Shown here in pieces: positions 45,882-59,018 of a stretch of DNA of 64,000 nucleotides. Made by a program: the position numbers and the translations under genes. How positions within the stretch are numbered: the first letter of the stretch is position 1; each line of letters starts with the position of its first letter. The notes under the pieces are model-generated. The model made no database searches and was not told the origin of the DNA. It saw only the letters and a program-made list of their open reading frames with translations. The stretch spans positions 51,895,455-51,959,454 of the forward strand of contig CM053799.1 of NCBI GenBank assembly GCA_028671895.1. The letters run 5' to 3'. Origin of the DNA: Oenanthe sinensis (lineage: Eukaryota; Streptophyta; Magnoliopsida; Apiales; Apiaceae).

Positions 45882-46269
45882 AGATTTGTGGTAATTTGTA
45901 TATCATGTTAACTGTCATCCCAATTCTTAAGTAGTCAATAATTGTGAAATAATATTCCCATATGTTTCTTCTCTGATCTATTTATGTTAGCCCTTGGGTA
46001 ATAACAACTTTCTGCAGCTCTACATTGTTGTCTTTTTGCAGGCTACACAAAGCAGTGCTTCTATTATTGACCATAGCAGTTGTGGGAGTGTTTGCGTAGT
46101 CGCAGTAAAATTTTAAGTTCCAAGAGTGAACCAACTTGGTTTATTATGCTTTTACAAAATGTATTTTTCTGATAATAAAATGTCTACCTGGCATAGTCAC
46201 ATATTAGGACATCTAAGATAGTGAGAACTGATACAGTGCTACCTTCTTCAAGTCATGATGAATGGTGAC

Positions 46270-46620
46270 TGTGAATAAAGTAAAGTTTTGTTATATGGAG
46301 CATACTAGGTATCACAGTGACTCCACAGTTCTAGTGATTAAAGGAAGATATATTGATTTATGGAGATTGTTAAGTCCGTCAGAAATCTAGTCACTCAGAC
46401 ATCTCAGTTTTTCCGGAAATAATCTCACAGGCCACATAGCATCCTTTATTGGAAAATTTTCAATGTTAGAGTAACTAGATCTCTCGTTCAACTGACTTAA
46501 AGGACAGCTTACCAGTATAAATATTCATTTGCATGTCTAATTCGGTCTTACAACCAACTTAACGGTCATATTCGAGAAGGGTGGCAATTCAGTACATTTG
46601 AAAAACATAGCTATGTTGTA
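46270..46620 (+). pseudogene. Decayed 3' fragment of a second RLP
   Basis: It follows the RLP coding sequence from about 45,225 to 45,625: TATTACAGTGATTCCAC-like start, AATCTCACAGGCCACATA, TCATTCAAC-like block, then GGCAATTCAGTACATTTG.AA...AGCTATG. Stops and small deletions break every frame. It supports a once tandem RLP array. Confidence 0.85.
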
Positions 46621-46640
46621 CGTTTTACATTTTACAATAA

Positions 46641-46862
46641 ATGGCTCAGGCTCAGGCTCAGGGTCTTCATTTCTTAAACATGTTTGCTGATACATTATAT
46701 TGTACAGTTTACGATATTATAGAGTTTTTTATATTCGCTACGAAATGGCTTTATGGTTTATTTTGTTTTAATCGCTATCATGGACTAATAGAAAATCTAA
46801 AACTGGCTCACATTTGGCAGAGATGCCACGAATTGTGGGAAAAAATTCCAACTGTTTCCTGA
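46641..46862 (+). CDS. Small hypothetical protein, 73 aa
   Basis: The ATG frame starts MAQAQAQGLHFLNMF and has a central hydrophobic stretch (DIIEFFIFATKWLYGLFCF) and a polar end HIWQRCHELWEKIPTVS. It could be a small membrane-associated protein, but no family is recognised. The 3' end (AATTCCAACTGTTTC...CTCTTTTGTTGA) recurs at 47,373-47,425, so part of it lies in a local repeat. It may be a chance ORF next to the RLP remnant. Confidence 0.3.
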   Translation: MAQAQAQGLHFLNMFADTLYCTVYDIIEFFIFATKWLYGLFCFNRYHGLIENLKLAHIWQRCHELWEKIPTVS

Positions 46863-47687
46863 TATTTTTTATTCTCTCTTTTGTTGACACTTGTTTGCTG
46901 AATTACACAATATATCATGCATATGTTTTTCTACAAACCTCTTCTGTGATGTTAACAACTCTCGTATCAGGAACTGGAGTTGTAGGATCTCCAATACTGA
47001 CAAGAAATATGTGCATATATTGGCAATGAAGAGGCAGGACTCTTGCTTCATTTCTTAAAGGGTTAATCTAAATATCAAAATACTCAGCACATGCACATTT
47101 TTACATTCACAAAATTCGAACTCTCTACTTCTTGGTTATCGAATAGTTCGATGAGGATCTAAGCTTTTTGCTTATTTTGCAGTGGAAACGGCCTCATGAT
47201 TAATGTAAAGTGATCAAAGGATTATAACTTAGTTAATTAAAGGGTAAGGTTAATTTAGAGAATACCTACATTCACATGTTTGGCCTACAAAAGACATAGT
47301 AAATCTCTCATCACTTGTCTTCCATCCTCAGCAAACACCCTCTTTTTGTCTTCTCCTTGTCATCTTTCTAAATTCCAACTGTTTCGTGATATTTTCTATT
47401 TACTCTTTTGTTGAGACTTGTTTTTGGAACCGTGATATATATACAAATGCACACAGTGACACAGAGATACACAAACATACTGATTCACCACAACCAGCTT
47501 CTCAGAAATTTCATTCTGTTGAGATAATTTAAAATTATTTTCTAAGATATAAAACCAATATGGTTCAATAATCACAATCCAGCAATCATGTCGAAAGCTA
47601 AAAAATTTATCTTGGCTATTTTTCTTGAAATTATCTCTTTAAAGTTAAAAAATTATGAGAAATACTGACTTTTACGCTTTTGAGCAG

Positions 47688-49265
47688 TCATTTACACGTG
47701 GCAGCAATCTGTTCGTCCAAAAATGGCTACGGCTAAGAATATATTTGTGTTCATGAACTTTTTGTATACACTTGTGGTTCTCAACTGCTTGTGCGTTGGT
47801 TTCATGGTAAGTATTTTATATATTGTGTCAATAATTTAAAGGAATTATATTTCATTCTAAATTATTTTTCTCATCCTCGTCCATTTGATCAAAATGTCTG
47901 GAAAATATGCTGTAAAGACTAGAAATTGTTAAATATATGCATATCTTTTTTATATTTTATGATAGTCAGAATTAATTATGTTTCACTTCTGCACAGGTGA
48001 GTCCGTATCCTAGACGTCCTTTTAGTGATGGTGAGAGTTGATCAAGTATATTGACAAAGAAATATAATGCTCTGTGTTTGATAGTGGCACATGTTTGTAG
48101 GTGCCTTAATGGTGCTCACGCTAAAAGCCATATCTTGTGCAATTAGTTATAATGATAGATTACTGAAGGAGGAAGATTTGCGTGAGGCATAAAAGAAAAA
48201 CCGTTTGCTTAGGTTGCCTTCTTTAATTGAGTATTTTGGATACTGTCTCTGTTGTGGTAGTCACTTTGCCGGTCCAGTTTTTGAGATCAAAGATTATCTG
48301 AAATGGACTGAAAGAAAAGGGGTATGTTTCTTTGTATTGTTTTCTTCTGGTTTAAAATTTTGTGGATAGAAGATATTGTATTCCATATATGTTTTCATAA
48401 CCCTGTTTCCTTTATTTCTCTTCACAATTAGATTTGGCGCCTTCAGATAAGGGGCGATCCCCATCTCCATACTAGCCAGCACTCAAAGCAATTCTCCAAG
48501 CTGATATATGCATGGGTTTGTACTTTATACCTTGTACCCCAGTTCCCGCTGACTCGTTTTACTGAACCTGTATATCAAGAATGGGGTTTCTGGAAACGGA
48601 TGGATTACCAATACATGGCTGGCTTTACTGCACGTTGGAAGAATTACTTCATACGGTCAATATCTGAATCTTCTATCTTTTATTTCTGGTCTGGGTTTCA
48701 GTGGATGGAAAAATACTTCACCACCCAAAGCACAATGGGACCGTGCAAAAAATGTAGACATCTTGGGTGTTGAGTTGGCAAAGAGTTCAGTTCAGCTGCC
48801 ACTTGTGTGGAACATACAAGTCAGTACGTGGTTACGTCATTGTAAGTTCCACCTCTTTTTGAATATGCATACTTATTTTCTTGAATCTAGTTGAGAAGAC
48901 TTTGTTGAATCTAGTTGAGCAGTTGATGACACAGTTGATAAAACTTGATGAAGTTGCAGGTGATGGAGATGTCAAACTGAAGAGGAGATTACAGGTGAGA
49001 AAAAATTTCTTTGGCCTAGTGGATACCATTTGTTCTTGTTAACAAGATGTCGAGGATTCAAGCCTTGATAAACATTTTTGCTATTTATCTCCTCCCTAAA
49101 AAAAAGATCCATTCTGTTGCCTTTTAGCAAATTAATTTCCTTCTAAAAACTAACTAAGAATGATGACTTAAATGTGTATTTTTGCAGGTGAAGAGAGTCC
49201 AAAAATACATTGAAACTCTAGATGTGCTCAAGATTAGAAACTCGATGATTGAGAATGCCCCATAA
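47688..49265 (+). pseudogene. Shuffled LPCAT (MBOAT) exons fused to BAG-domain exons
   Basis: Block 1 (47688-47806): a C-terminal exon of lysophospholipid acyltransferase 1 (KNIFVFMNFLYTLVVLN, CVGFM|GT). Block 2 (48102-48321): an earlier exon of the same gene (GALMVLTLKAISC, LPSLIEYFGYCLCCGSHFAG) with one TAA at 48,190. Block 3 (48432-48841): the next part (VPQFPLTRFTEPVYQEWGFW, AQWDRAKNVDILGVELAKSS, WNIQVSTWLRH) with a stop and frame slips. Block 4 (48891-48994 and 49188-49265): the final exons of a BAG co-chaperone (LMTQLIKLDEVAGDGDVKLK, VKRVQKYIETLDVLKIRNS) with its own stop. LPCAT order is scrambled (end before middle). Only 49 bp separate LPCAT and BAG exons, and their phases match, so a spliced chimera is possible. 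As read, no acyltransferase can be made. Confidence 0.85.
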
Positions 49266-49880
49266 GTAAATTTTCTAATGAGATATAATACATTAATACC
49301 GTCTCGTTTCACCAAATGAGTCACTATTTTATAAGCATTATCAGATGATTAAGTAACTTTCTAAGCATTAATTAGATCAAATATGAGAATTAATTGATTT
49401 TATCTCGTATAATCTTCGCGTTGTGATATCTTCCTGAATCCTGATTTAAAAGATATTGTTTGGAGATATTTTCTATAATTTATGAGTATTCGAAGATAGT
49501 CTAGTGATAAAAATTTATCCACGTCATCCTTCTCTCGTGACAAGATCACGGTTCGAATTCTCATAGTGGGTATGATCCTTAACAACTCGATAATCCTTAA
49601 CAGGGCAAATTATTTGAAACAAGGATAAAAAACACAATGGGATTAATGATTAAAATGTGATTGTAACAGTGAATCATATGAAAACAATAGGAGTGATGAG
49701 TAATGTGTAGCAATAATTAATAAAAAACAAACAAGTTTACAGGCTGAAAATGACTGAAAGGTGCTATTATTAGTCCAAGAAGATTCCAGTTCATTGAGAT
49801 AGTGATATAGTTGATGGAGGTTTTTAAAGTTTGCTACTTTACATTGATGATGACAAGCTTTAAATAAATGATAATAATGG
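49266..49880. other. 3' flank of the LPCAT-BAG patchwork
   Basis: AT-rich, with no coding signal or clear repeat. No element boundary that would explain the shuffled exons was found. Confidence 0.4.
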
Positions 49881-49885
49881 TACGC

Positions 49886-50545
49886 TGGGGCGGACCGAGG
49901 CTTAGGCTCCGGTGGGCTCTAGCCCGGCTAGCCTCAGTAATTTTTAAATTTAATAACATAATTATTATTTTTTAGATTTTATTTATTCTACTTAAATTAT
50001 TTACTTTTAGTTTTCTCCATGAATCTTGGTATTTGTTTGATATTAAATTAAACACAATAATTCATCTTTATTTTAGTTTTTTGAAATAAAAAGCTATTAT
50101 GCATATTTCAATAATTTTTATTTTGGGTAAAGTTTTATAATTCATCATATAATTTTAAAAAAATTGATCTCTATTATGTTTAGGCAAACGAATATATTTA
50201 AAATATGTTATAGCTCTAAGGAAAATTATTTCACCTCTTCTAAAAATGAGGATATTATTCAAAAATTAATAAATTTACCATCATAAGCATATAATTAGGA
50301 AAAAATAAAATATTTTTAAAATTAAATTTATAGAAAACTTCTTTAGAAAAGTTCAAACAAATGAATCTGTGGTTGTAAAGCGCCGCACAATTTATTAGAT
50401 TAAATATAAAAAACTTGAATACAAATATAGTTTTTAATAAACATAAATAATATTTTTAATATATAATAATTTTTATTTTACACATTAATATACATGGGAT
50501 TTTTTTTTTTTTAGTCCAGGCTAGTTAGAAAGTCTGATCCGCCCT
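49886..50545. mobile_element. Candidate non-autonomous DNA element
   Basis: The left edge GGGGCGGACCGAGG and the right edge CTGATCCGCCCTGCCC form a short imperfect inverted repeat around AT-rich non-coding DNA. The inner GTGGGCTCTAGCCCGGCTAG / CCAGGCTAG also pair. I could not identify a convincing target duplication. Confidence 0.35.
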
Positions 50546-50664
50546 GCCCACTAGTTAAATCTGCATCCCTTATTATGACTTATCTTAGTTAATAAGAGGT
50601 GGAGAGTTGGAATTTTGAAATTTAAAATTGCAAAAACATGTTATAATAAATGAGCATGGCTTGC

Positions 50665-50923
50665 TAGGCTTCCCAATGGGGCGGGTTCGAGACGGGAATC
50701 TTATTTCATATACCCGCCCCGTATAAATTTTATTTATCTTATATCTGTCGGTTTCTCACAAGAAATTATTTTAGTCCTCATCCCCGCTCCACGAGTATCC
50801 CATCTTCGTCAATTTCCAGCGATAAATTATTTTAGTCCACATATCCGCGCCATAAGAATATATTATAATGTATTGCATTTAAATTTCATAATACTTTCAA
50901 ATTTTAAACACTCAAAACTTTTC

Positions 50924-51001
<78 letters not shown>

Positions 51002-51182
51002 CAGGGTGGGGCGGGGAATTTCCACGGAAATTTGATAAATATCATATCCGCCCCATATATTAACAGGACAAATAATTAATCCCCGTAACTGTCTCATTCC
51101 CCATATAATCGGAACGGGATTGTTCCATTCGGAGCGGGTTAGAAACAGGTTACCCATTTATCCCGTCCTATTGAAAAGCCTA
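50665..51182. mobile_element. GC-rich-TIR hAT-like MITE, copy 2
   Basis: 518 bp. The left end TAGGCTTCCCAATGGGGCGG and the inverse of the right end (TAGGCTTTTCAATAGGACGG) agree at most positions. Flanks TGGCTTGC (50657-50664) and TAGCTTGC (51183-51190) form an 8-bp duplication with one mismatch. The centre is a ~72-bp (TA)n tract. Homologous to 25,253-25,461. Confidence 0.8.
50926..50998. repeat. TA microsatellite inside the MITE
   Basis: About 36 TA units. Open frames through it are artefacts. Confidence 0.95.
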
Positions 51183-51190
51183 TAGCTTGC

Positions 51191-54100
51191 TTAAAATTAA
51201 ACGAAGAGGTCGTAAAGAATCTCCATCATAAATAATGGAGCATCTGTCTATCTGTATGCATAGATCTAATATATACACGCACATAGATTTGCTTGGAGTA
51301 GGATTATTAAAAGAAGATGGATTAGGCTTGAGATTATACATGAAGTAGGTATCTGATTATGTACGTATTTTCTCTGCCTCTAGCAAGCTATGCAAGATAT
51401 TAAGGCTTGCATGTGATATATGAGCCAAAGCAAATCGAATTTTTTGAGCCAAACTTTATTCATGGCTTTGAAGTAAAGAAACTAAGTAATACATCACATG
51501 CACTTCTTTTGTTCTACAAATATTATGACATTTTAAGTGTGACAAAAATCTTGTGACTTATTTTTTGCATGTCAGCATACATATATACACGCTACATATA
51601 CTAGGCTTTGTTCGATGATTTACCAAACAATTTTACATTTATCAGTCAATTTTGTATACGAGTTCCTACTAAATCTATGAACCGACTTAAAAAATTAGCA
51701 CGTCTAATTTTGAAACTTTCAAGTTGGGCCTCTAGCTCTAGTTAGTCCAATATATTGCCTAAAAACAACCAATGAATGCCCATCAAATAACCAGCCCGGC
51801 TGCAGGGCTGCAGGTGGAGTTAGAAGATGTATATATATCATATTATCATGAACCCGCTTGGATTATAAAATTTAAACCCGTTAACAGAAATGAAATAAAA
51901 TTCTAATACAAAAATGTTTTAAGCTCTCATTCCGTTAACCAGTTTCAAATCACATGAATTAAACGGTCTCATATATATTTGATAAAATATATATTAAAGA
52001 TATTAAAATCTAATTTAACATTCAAATTATTTTTATTTAGAAAGATTGTATAATAAGTAGAAAGATATATATATTTTCTTTTGATGATTTATTCAAATTA
52101 ATTAATTCATTTATATTTATGCATTGACCAAGATTGGTTCCTCTAATATAAGTGATACATATATAGAAGAATCAGTGACTAGTTTACAGGACGAGAGATG
52201 ACCAAATCCAATGTTTTTGAATTGCGGCGGTGGAGTTGATGAACCCATAGGATTAGGTTGTTCCAAAATGTATTTAATTAATTGACATGTTAGAGTAAAA
52301 TATAAGGTAGGATAACATATTCCTTCTATTTCAATCAAATCGATCAAATATAAGTAGGTGGAATTACTATCCAAATAACACATTTTGGAAATGCTTATTC
52401 TATCTACGAGTCTCGTATATATATCGGATATGCTTCCTTCCAACTCTACGTATATATGGTTCCCCTATTTGGTGATACTATAATATGTACAAAAAATTTT
52501 ATAGTTAATAATATAATCTGACACATGATTATAATATGTAAGTATATACCTTAAAATATATTTTGCTTTTCATATTATCATGTATAGTTCTTAAAAAACT
52601 ATCGGCAAACACTGCATCAAATAAAATTATTTATTATTACTAGATTCGTTACAAATAATTCATTCACAACCGAAAAAATGCTATCATAATCCAATATATA
52701 ATAATTAAAAGTATAAAATTTTGACAGATTCTAGAAATTTGAATGCTCTAAACGAATTTTTAAAATGATATTTTTTTATAAAAGTTCTAATTTTCTTTTT
52801 AAAACGTATATATTATAATATATATGTATAAACTTTTTAATATCCTTGATAATTGTGCCTTACCATCTTCACATGCTTGTAAATTATGTCGAAGTTAAAA
52901 TTTGTAAAATCTGGGTAAAAATAAACTATAAGAAAAATTTGGAAGAGAAGGCCCAGTAGCTTTCTTCAACAGCAAATCTTCCGCATATTAATTAGTATAT
53001 CCGAACAAAAAATTTCAACCAGAGTGCCATTCTTTAAAAAAATAAAAAAAATTGCACACTAACTTGCGTATTAGTTTGACCTGTTTAATACTATAGAATA
53101 CACGGCCGGAAATTAAATAGATCCCCATACGAACGAATATATTATTATATATAGATGTCGTTTAATATGCATGCAGACAACATGTATGCAGACTGAAAGA
53201 TGGCGAAAACAACACACAAAAAATAACAAATCGAAAGAATAAAAGCTAGGAGATAAGGGTGGACTGAAACATGGTGATGCATGCATGCATTGTGGCCGGA
53301 CCAACCATCCATGGGCCGAACCGAAACTAGTATATTATTCTATTTTTGTATAGTACTTATTAATTAATCAGTTTGTATAACGAATTGATTTGTAGAAGAA
53401 ATGGGATTTGATCATTCGCATTAAAATATTTAATTGATGACCATGTTCCATTCGATCGAATAGGATAATTTAGATTAAAGTCTTGATAATAATTTTTCAA
53501 GAGTTCAGATCTCAGTCAATCGATTGATATATTTGTTTATATGCAATTTTTTATATTAAAAGAGATTAAAATTAAAATTTTGATATGAATATATGTAAAG
53601 AGTTATATCATTTTATTAGTATTTAATAGAAGAATTTTATATTTTTTTATACTTTGTAAAAAATTAAATACAAATAAATAATTAATTATAATTGACAATC
53701 GATCGTTTGAAATAATTAACTGCCTCATCTCAGACCTTAATCTTCTTTTTACTGGTGAGTTAATTAAAGAAGATTAATAGAGTATGATAAATTAATAACA
53801 TGAACTGAAAATGTTCATGCATAATGTATAAAAATATAGAAGGCACAGACAGATTCAACTAATCTACTAGCAGCAGAATAGCTTAATTCCTTAATGGTTA
53901 CTTTACACTTCACGCCACTAGACTTCGGTGACATGAGATCATGAAATTTAAATATTATTTCTCGGGCTGATTTAACTTTTCAATAATTAAAATTTTTAAA
54001 GTTTATTACATATATTATATAATTAAAAAAAATTATAAAATATATATCATTAAAAAGTTTATATAATTTTTTTAAAAATATACTTTTTAGATTTTGAAAA

Positions 54101-55244
54101 TAATAAAAATAATTAAATTTAATCATTGAAAAATTAAATGAGACACTTAAAATGGAACAGAGGGAATATAAAAAAGAAAATTCAATGGTTTTGATTTAGC
54201 AGAAAAAATAATGATAATGGTTGTTTAATAATAAAGTATATTTTTAATAAATATTTTTAAAATCAGTTTTTCTATTTATAAATAATTCATAAAATAAATA
54301 ATATATATTGTCCGACTTAAAAGGTCCTTGCGAAACAGCCTGATAACTTGGCCGACGTGGGTGCCAGCTGATTTGTGTATAGTAGCGATCTTTGTCTGTA
54401 TATAATTAGCTGGTTTTGCCGCCGGCAGCTAATTACAAATTCTAGACACTACACACACGTACGCTGAATATATCTTAAATTTAATCATGTGATACTCACC
54501 GAAAATATAATACGGCATCTAGCTATATATGGACACACAAAAAATTGGATGGTGTAATTATCGTGTTGGAATATCTTGTGACTAATATAGTTTGAATAAA
54601 TCGTGTGGATTCATGTCACTAGCTTATGTGTACACACTTCTTCCACTACTAGTGCCGTTTATCATTTACTTTTCTTCGTTTCTTTCTTCTCCAACTGCAA
54701 TTCATACAGTAACAAGTAACTTGTGATCAATTAATTATTGACTTTTATACAATTATACTTACCAATATATATTGACTTTTATCTTTTGGATAATTATATA
54801 TATCAATTAATCACTCATATAACAAATATGTTTGAATAATATGATTATGATAAGTCCACTTGCTAATACCTTAATTATTAGGAGAGTGAGTATCATGTTA
54901 TCTAGTTGTATTTGTGGTTGCAGAAGATCTCGACTTCGAGTCCCTCCTATCTCCGATATTCTCATTTATTGAAATATTAATATCCCGACTTAATAATTGA
55001 AATTTGACGGAACAAATCACTTTATATCCCATTTTTCATATTTATATCAGAAAACTTGTTTATAGGCAGAGCAAAGCATTAAAAAATTTCAATGTTAATA
55101 ACTTCGTGTTTCAAAGAATCTACATCCAAATGTGTCAAATAACTGACAAGCATGAATCTAAGTAACAGTTATCTTCCTACATTGAGCTTAATCCAATCTT
55201 TACGTATATGAACAAATGGGATCAAAATAAAGAATTAAACTAAA
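51191..55244. other. 4-kb intergenic region
   Basis: AT-rich, with no gene I can support. A 108-codon frame on the minus strand at 52,117-52,443 has no ATG start and no recognised motif. A CCGCCGGCAGC island near 54,420 and scattered AT-rich palindromes are the only structure noted. Confidence 0.5.
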
Positions 55245-56767
55245 TCAAATATCTATGTCTACATCGTGATTATGTTTCAATGGTACTTTAATTTGGTCAT
55301 TTACAACCTCTGCATCCTCTGCAACATTTGTTGCTCCTGTCAGCTCTTGCGCTCTCTGTGCTTGATGTTTCCAGTCGGTTCGACTTATGACGATAAACAT
55401 GGTCACTACACACGATCCCTGAGCAGCCAAAAGCCCGAGCCATAATCCTCTGAAGTCTAAGCCTGCGTAGAACCCTAGCCACAATGCCACTGGCATTCCC
55501 ACAAGATAAAAGCAACCCAAATTTATATTTGCACCTAGTTTTGGACGAGCGGTTCCTCTTAAAACTCCACAACCTGTTGTTTGTGGGCAGTTTCCTAGCT
55601 CACAGAGTCCGATAATTGGCAAGACCATTGATGTTGGAGCAATGATATCAGCGTCGAGTGTGAACATTTTAGCCCATACATTTCTCACCATAATTGCAAA
55701 AAATAATGCGGAAAACCCTAGTGTGAAGCTTGAAGCAAGGCCTACTATTGTTGCAAGTTTGGCCTTGTTAGGCTGGTTGGCTCCGAGTTCGTTTCCTACT
55801 CTTGTTGACACACCAAAGCTTAATGATATGATGATGGGAAAATGTAGATTAAAGAAGTGGTTTGAATCAAAATCCCCATGGATGCAACGGTTGCTCGTGG
55901 ATTTATTAACAATCCACATAATAAAATCATGATTTCGTACCACCACCATTCAAGACATACTGAAATGCAGCTAGGAATGGCTAAGTTTAATAAAGACTTC
56001 CATCCCTTAATGCATTCTGATGAAATGCCTCCCCATGTTTTCTTGTATACACCGGAAACTATTATATACACGATCAATGATCCAACAAGGTTAAAATTTG
56101 TCCAAACCCCGCTAAGAGCAACACCTTTTATACCAAGATCAAGAACTGAAACAAGAAAGTAATTGATCGGTATGTGAAGAATAATTGACAGAGTTGCACA
56201 AAAGGTTAATGGTAATGTTATGGACTGTGACCGGAGATATATACGTAAAGGGTGAAGAAGAGACTGAGAAAATAAATCAGGAAGTGAGAAAAGAATGTAT
56301 AATTGAGCTTGTGTTGCAATATCCTCTTCTTGGCCACAAAAAATCAAGATCTTTTTCATGTTACACCAAAGAAAAGCAATAGGGATTGAGATTAAAAGAA
56401 GTAAAAGAATTGTTCTTTGCATGACAAGGCCAAGAAGTTTAAATCTTTTGGCTCCAAAAGCTTGACCACAAATAGGTTCCATTCCCATGGCAAGGCCCGA
56501 GAGAATTGAGTAGCCGGTGATGTTAGCAAATCCGATAGCTAGAGCACCACCGGCTAAAGAAAGCTCACCAAGACGACCGAGAAATATCATCGAGATCATA
56601 GACCTTGAGTAAAGTATAAGCCCTGTGAGCATTATGGGAAGAGAAATGTTTCCTATGCATTTCAACTCTTTAAAGGCCAAAGAAGCATGACTAGTAGTAT
56701 TATTCTTGATCAACTCTTGTTTTAGTATTGTACCTTCTTCATTAACCACCAAAGGGTTTGTCAACAT
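55245..56767 (-). pseudogene. DTX/MATE transporter with a 5-bp frameshift
   Basis: MATE antiporters export organic compounds or ions across the plasma membrane or tonoplast using a cation gradient. The gene is intronless, as in the DTX48-56 branch. From ATG 56767 the frame covers the first half (IGNISLPIMLTGLILYSRSM, MGMEPICGQAFGAKRFKLLG, twelve-helix pattern). The second half follows in another frame from about 55,835 (FGVSTRVGNELGANQPNKAK, GLCELGNCPQTTGCGVLRGT, DFRGLWLGLLAAQGSCVVTM). The break is a tandem duplication of ATGAT (plus 55,823-55,832) in the IFPSS-LSFGVS region. Removing five bases is all that separates it from an uninterrupted frame of about 505 codons. Either a young pseudogene or a sequence error. 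The closest relatives by motif are BIGE1/ADS1-type DTX proteins. Confidence 0.92.
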
Positions 56768-56887
56768 CTTGATGAAATAGTATACTTTTCTTGAATGTAT
56801 AGATAGTTGTTTGTGGTAGGGGTTAGGGGAAGTTGAAAGGGTGGTTATGGGATTCTAATTAGAATTGGTTGAGATTAGTGAAGGGGT

Positions 56888-56896
56888 TTATATAGT
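56888..56896 (-). promoter_or_regulatory. TATA box of the MATE gene
   Basis: The minus strand reads CTATATAAACCCC about 120 bp upstream of the start codon. Confidence 0.55.
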
Positions 56897-56989
56897 GGTG
56901 AAAATGAAGTCAAATAATTGAATACTTAGTAAAAGATATATGATTTGGTTGACTAGTATTGAGTTTGAAGAAACCAACTTATAATTCTC

Positions 56990-58389
56990 GTGTTGAAACT
57001 TTGGTGGCAAAGCTCTGTTTTTCAAGCGTTCTTTTAGGACCGACCAACTATAATTTCACTATTTGGCGTGCTGGAAAGAAATGGTGCATAGATATGTCAT
57101 GTACCTATCATATGTACGCATGCGGGAGTCATCCTCCTACACGCTCTTCACAGAAGGGCTCTTTAGAAAATATTTCCAAAGATCTGATTCTTACAGTCAA
57201 CACAAGTCTATCACTAATTTCACTGTACATGCATGATATTTTTTCAAAAATCCCAGTCCGAAACAATCGAGTGATATAATCATCAATTCCTGGTTTTTTA
57301 CTTATTCATTGTAAAAAATTAAAATATATGAATAAATAGTTGTCAACAGTTCTTGGTCACGACCAAATAAAATTAAAGTTTCATTAAAGGGCGTTTTCAC
57401 CTTATAATGGATACGAGTATTATTTATTTATTTTGAAGGGGCATTGTTTTTTGGGGAAAAACTAAAAAATCTTTGTCAACTGACGGACAGAAAATAGAAG
57501 GGGAGTGGTGTTGGACCCATTTGAAGAAGAAAACCTGAATTGGACTTGTTAAGAAAATTGAGACACGGCCCTCCTACAAAATTAGCAAGTCAGTGGTTTT
57601 GTATATTGTTGTGATCGGAATGTCTCCGACCCTTGCATTAGATACCAAATATTTACAAAATATGATCATATAATTAGAAATATTTTAAAAATATTTATGA
57701 ATGGAAATATTTAATAATATTTTTATTTATAAAAAAGTTTATGGAATAATAATTCTAACTATTCAGTTAAATTATTCTAAAATTTAGGTTAAAAGTCAAA
57801 CAATATGTATTTTGAAGGAGAGAGTATAAATTATATAATTTATGAACTCAAGTGTTTTTTACAAAATTAGTCTTTTATTAATTGATCGTATTTTTTTAAA
57901 ATTTAGAGAATTTTTATTTGTTAGATTTGATTAATTATCATGTCTAATCTAGCTATATATGTTAATCATATCATATACTTATGATTTACTAATTTTATTT
58001 TATTACCAAGGCTAAATATTAAGGAAAATGACAACATAAAATTAAGATGAATAGTTTACACACCTACACAAATGACTAATTCCATCAACAAATTATTTTT
58101 GTGGGAAACTCTATTGATTTTGAATTCCTAGAGGTTGGGAGTAATTAGGTACCACAGCAAAACACCATTTCGGAACTTTTAAACAAGGAAAATGCAGAGG
58201 GGTTAACAAATTCTTTAAGACAATTAAAAGTAAAAACAACCGTCTAAAAAAGAGAGATATTCAGGCAGCATGTGTTCGAATGCAGACATACATTGCTTGA
58301 TAACAAAATCAAGCAAATCGTAAACAGATATTTGATTCGATCGTAATAGTAACAATACATCTTCTATTTCGATTAATTAATAATCGCGA
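56990..58389. other. Intergenic, no supported gene
   Basis: AT-rich. A 106-codon plus-strand frame at 56,959-57,279 starts at TTG and resembles nothing. Nothing else was seen before the second Tat element. Confidence 0.45.
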
Positions 58390-59018
58390 TAAATCAATAA
58401 AATTTACTTGTCCCGATATTGTTTTGGTCAAATTTTGAAGGTTAAAGATTAAGTCTAAATGATTTCAAGTGAGTTTAATTCGTATGAACAAGCTAAGAAC
58501 AAGAACACAATAGAAATCGACAAGAACAATGAAAGAACAAAACACAAGCGATTGGTGACGCGGAAAACCCCCGTTGAGAGATAAAAATCGCGGGTGGGAC
58601 CTTCCCCAACCAAATATGATCCACTATAATGATGTAGCAATGATTACAAGTGAAGAAAATGAAGTTACAATGAAAAAAAATGGGAAAGTAAGCTTTAGAC
58701 GTCCACTGAAATAACAATGGTGTAGTGGTGTAGTAGCATGTAGGTAGAAGTGTGATTGTGATGTTCTTTTATTATCCTCCAATATGTTGATATATATTAG
58801 CCTCCACCTTCATCAGCACGTACCTAGCTTGTAGGAGGATAATTCTCCACGATTCTATTAATTAGGGATATGATAACCACCCCTTCCTAAAATTCAGGAC
58901 GGTTATTGACTGTTTCTTAGCTGCAGTTGAGTTGTCGTCGGACGTCTCTCTTCTCGTCGCGTCCTTGATGTCGACAGTAGGATGAAGTCGTCGGACATGA
59001 AAAAATCCATCACCAACA
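58390..59018 (-). repeat. 3' LTR of a second Tat-type element (left end uncertain)
   Basis: The minus strand begins TGTTGGTGATGG right after the polypurine tract GATTAGGGGCAAC (plus 59,019-59,031), the same arrangement as in the first Tat element. The interior has GACGCGGAAAACCCCCGTTG and ATCGCGGGTGGGACC, motifs common in this kind of LTR. With the other LTR outside the window the left boundary is a guess. Confidence 0.6.

Noticed and set aside
50873..51157. Frames through poly(IY)
   Set aside because: They are artefacts of the TA microsatellite.
52117..52443. 108-codon minus-strand frame
   Set aside because: It starts at TTG, shows no known motif and stands alone in AT-rich intergenic DNA; insufficient for a gene.
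56959..57279. 106-codon plus-strand frame upstream of the MATE gene
   Set aside because: It has no ATG start and no family resemblance, and overlaps the promoter side of the MATE gene.
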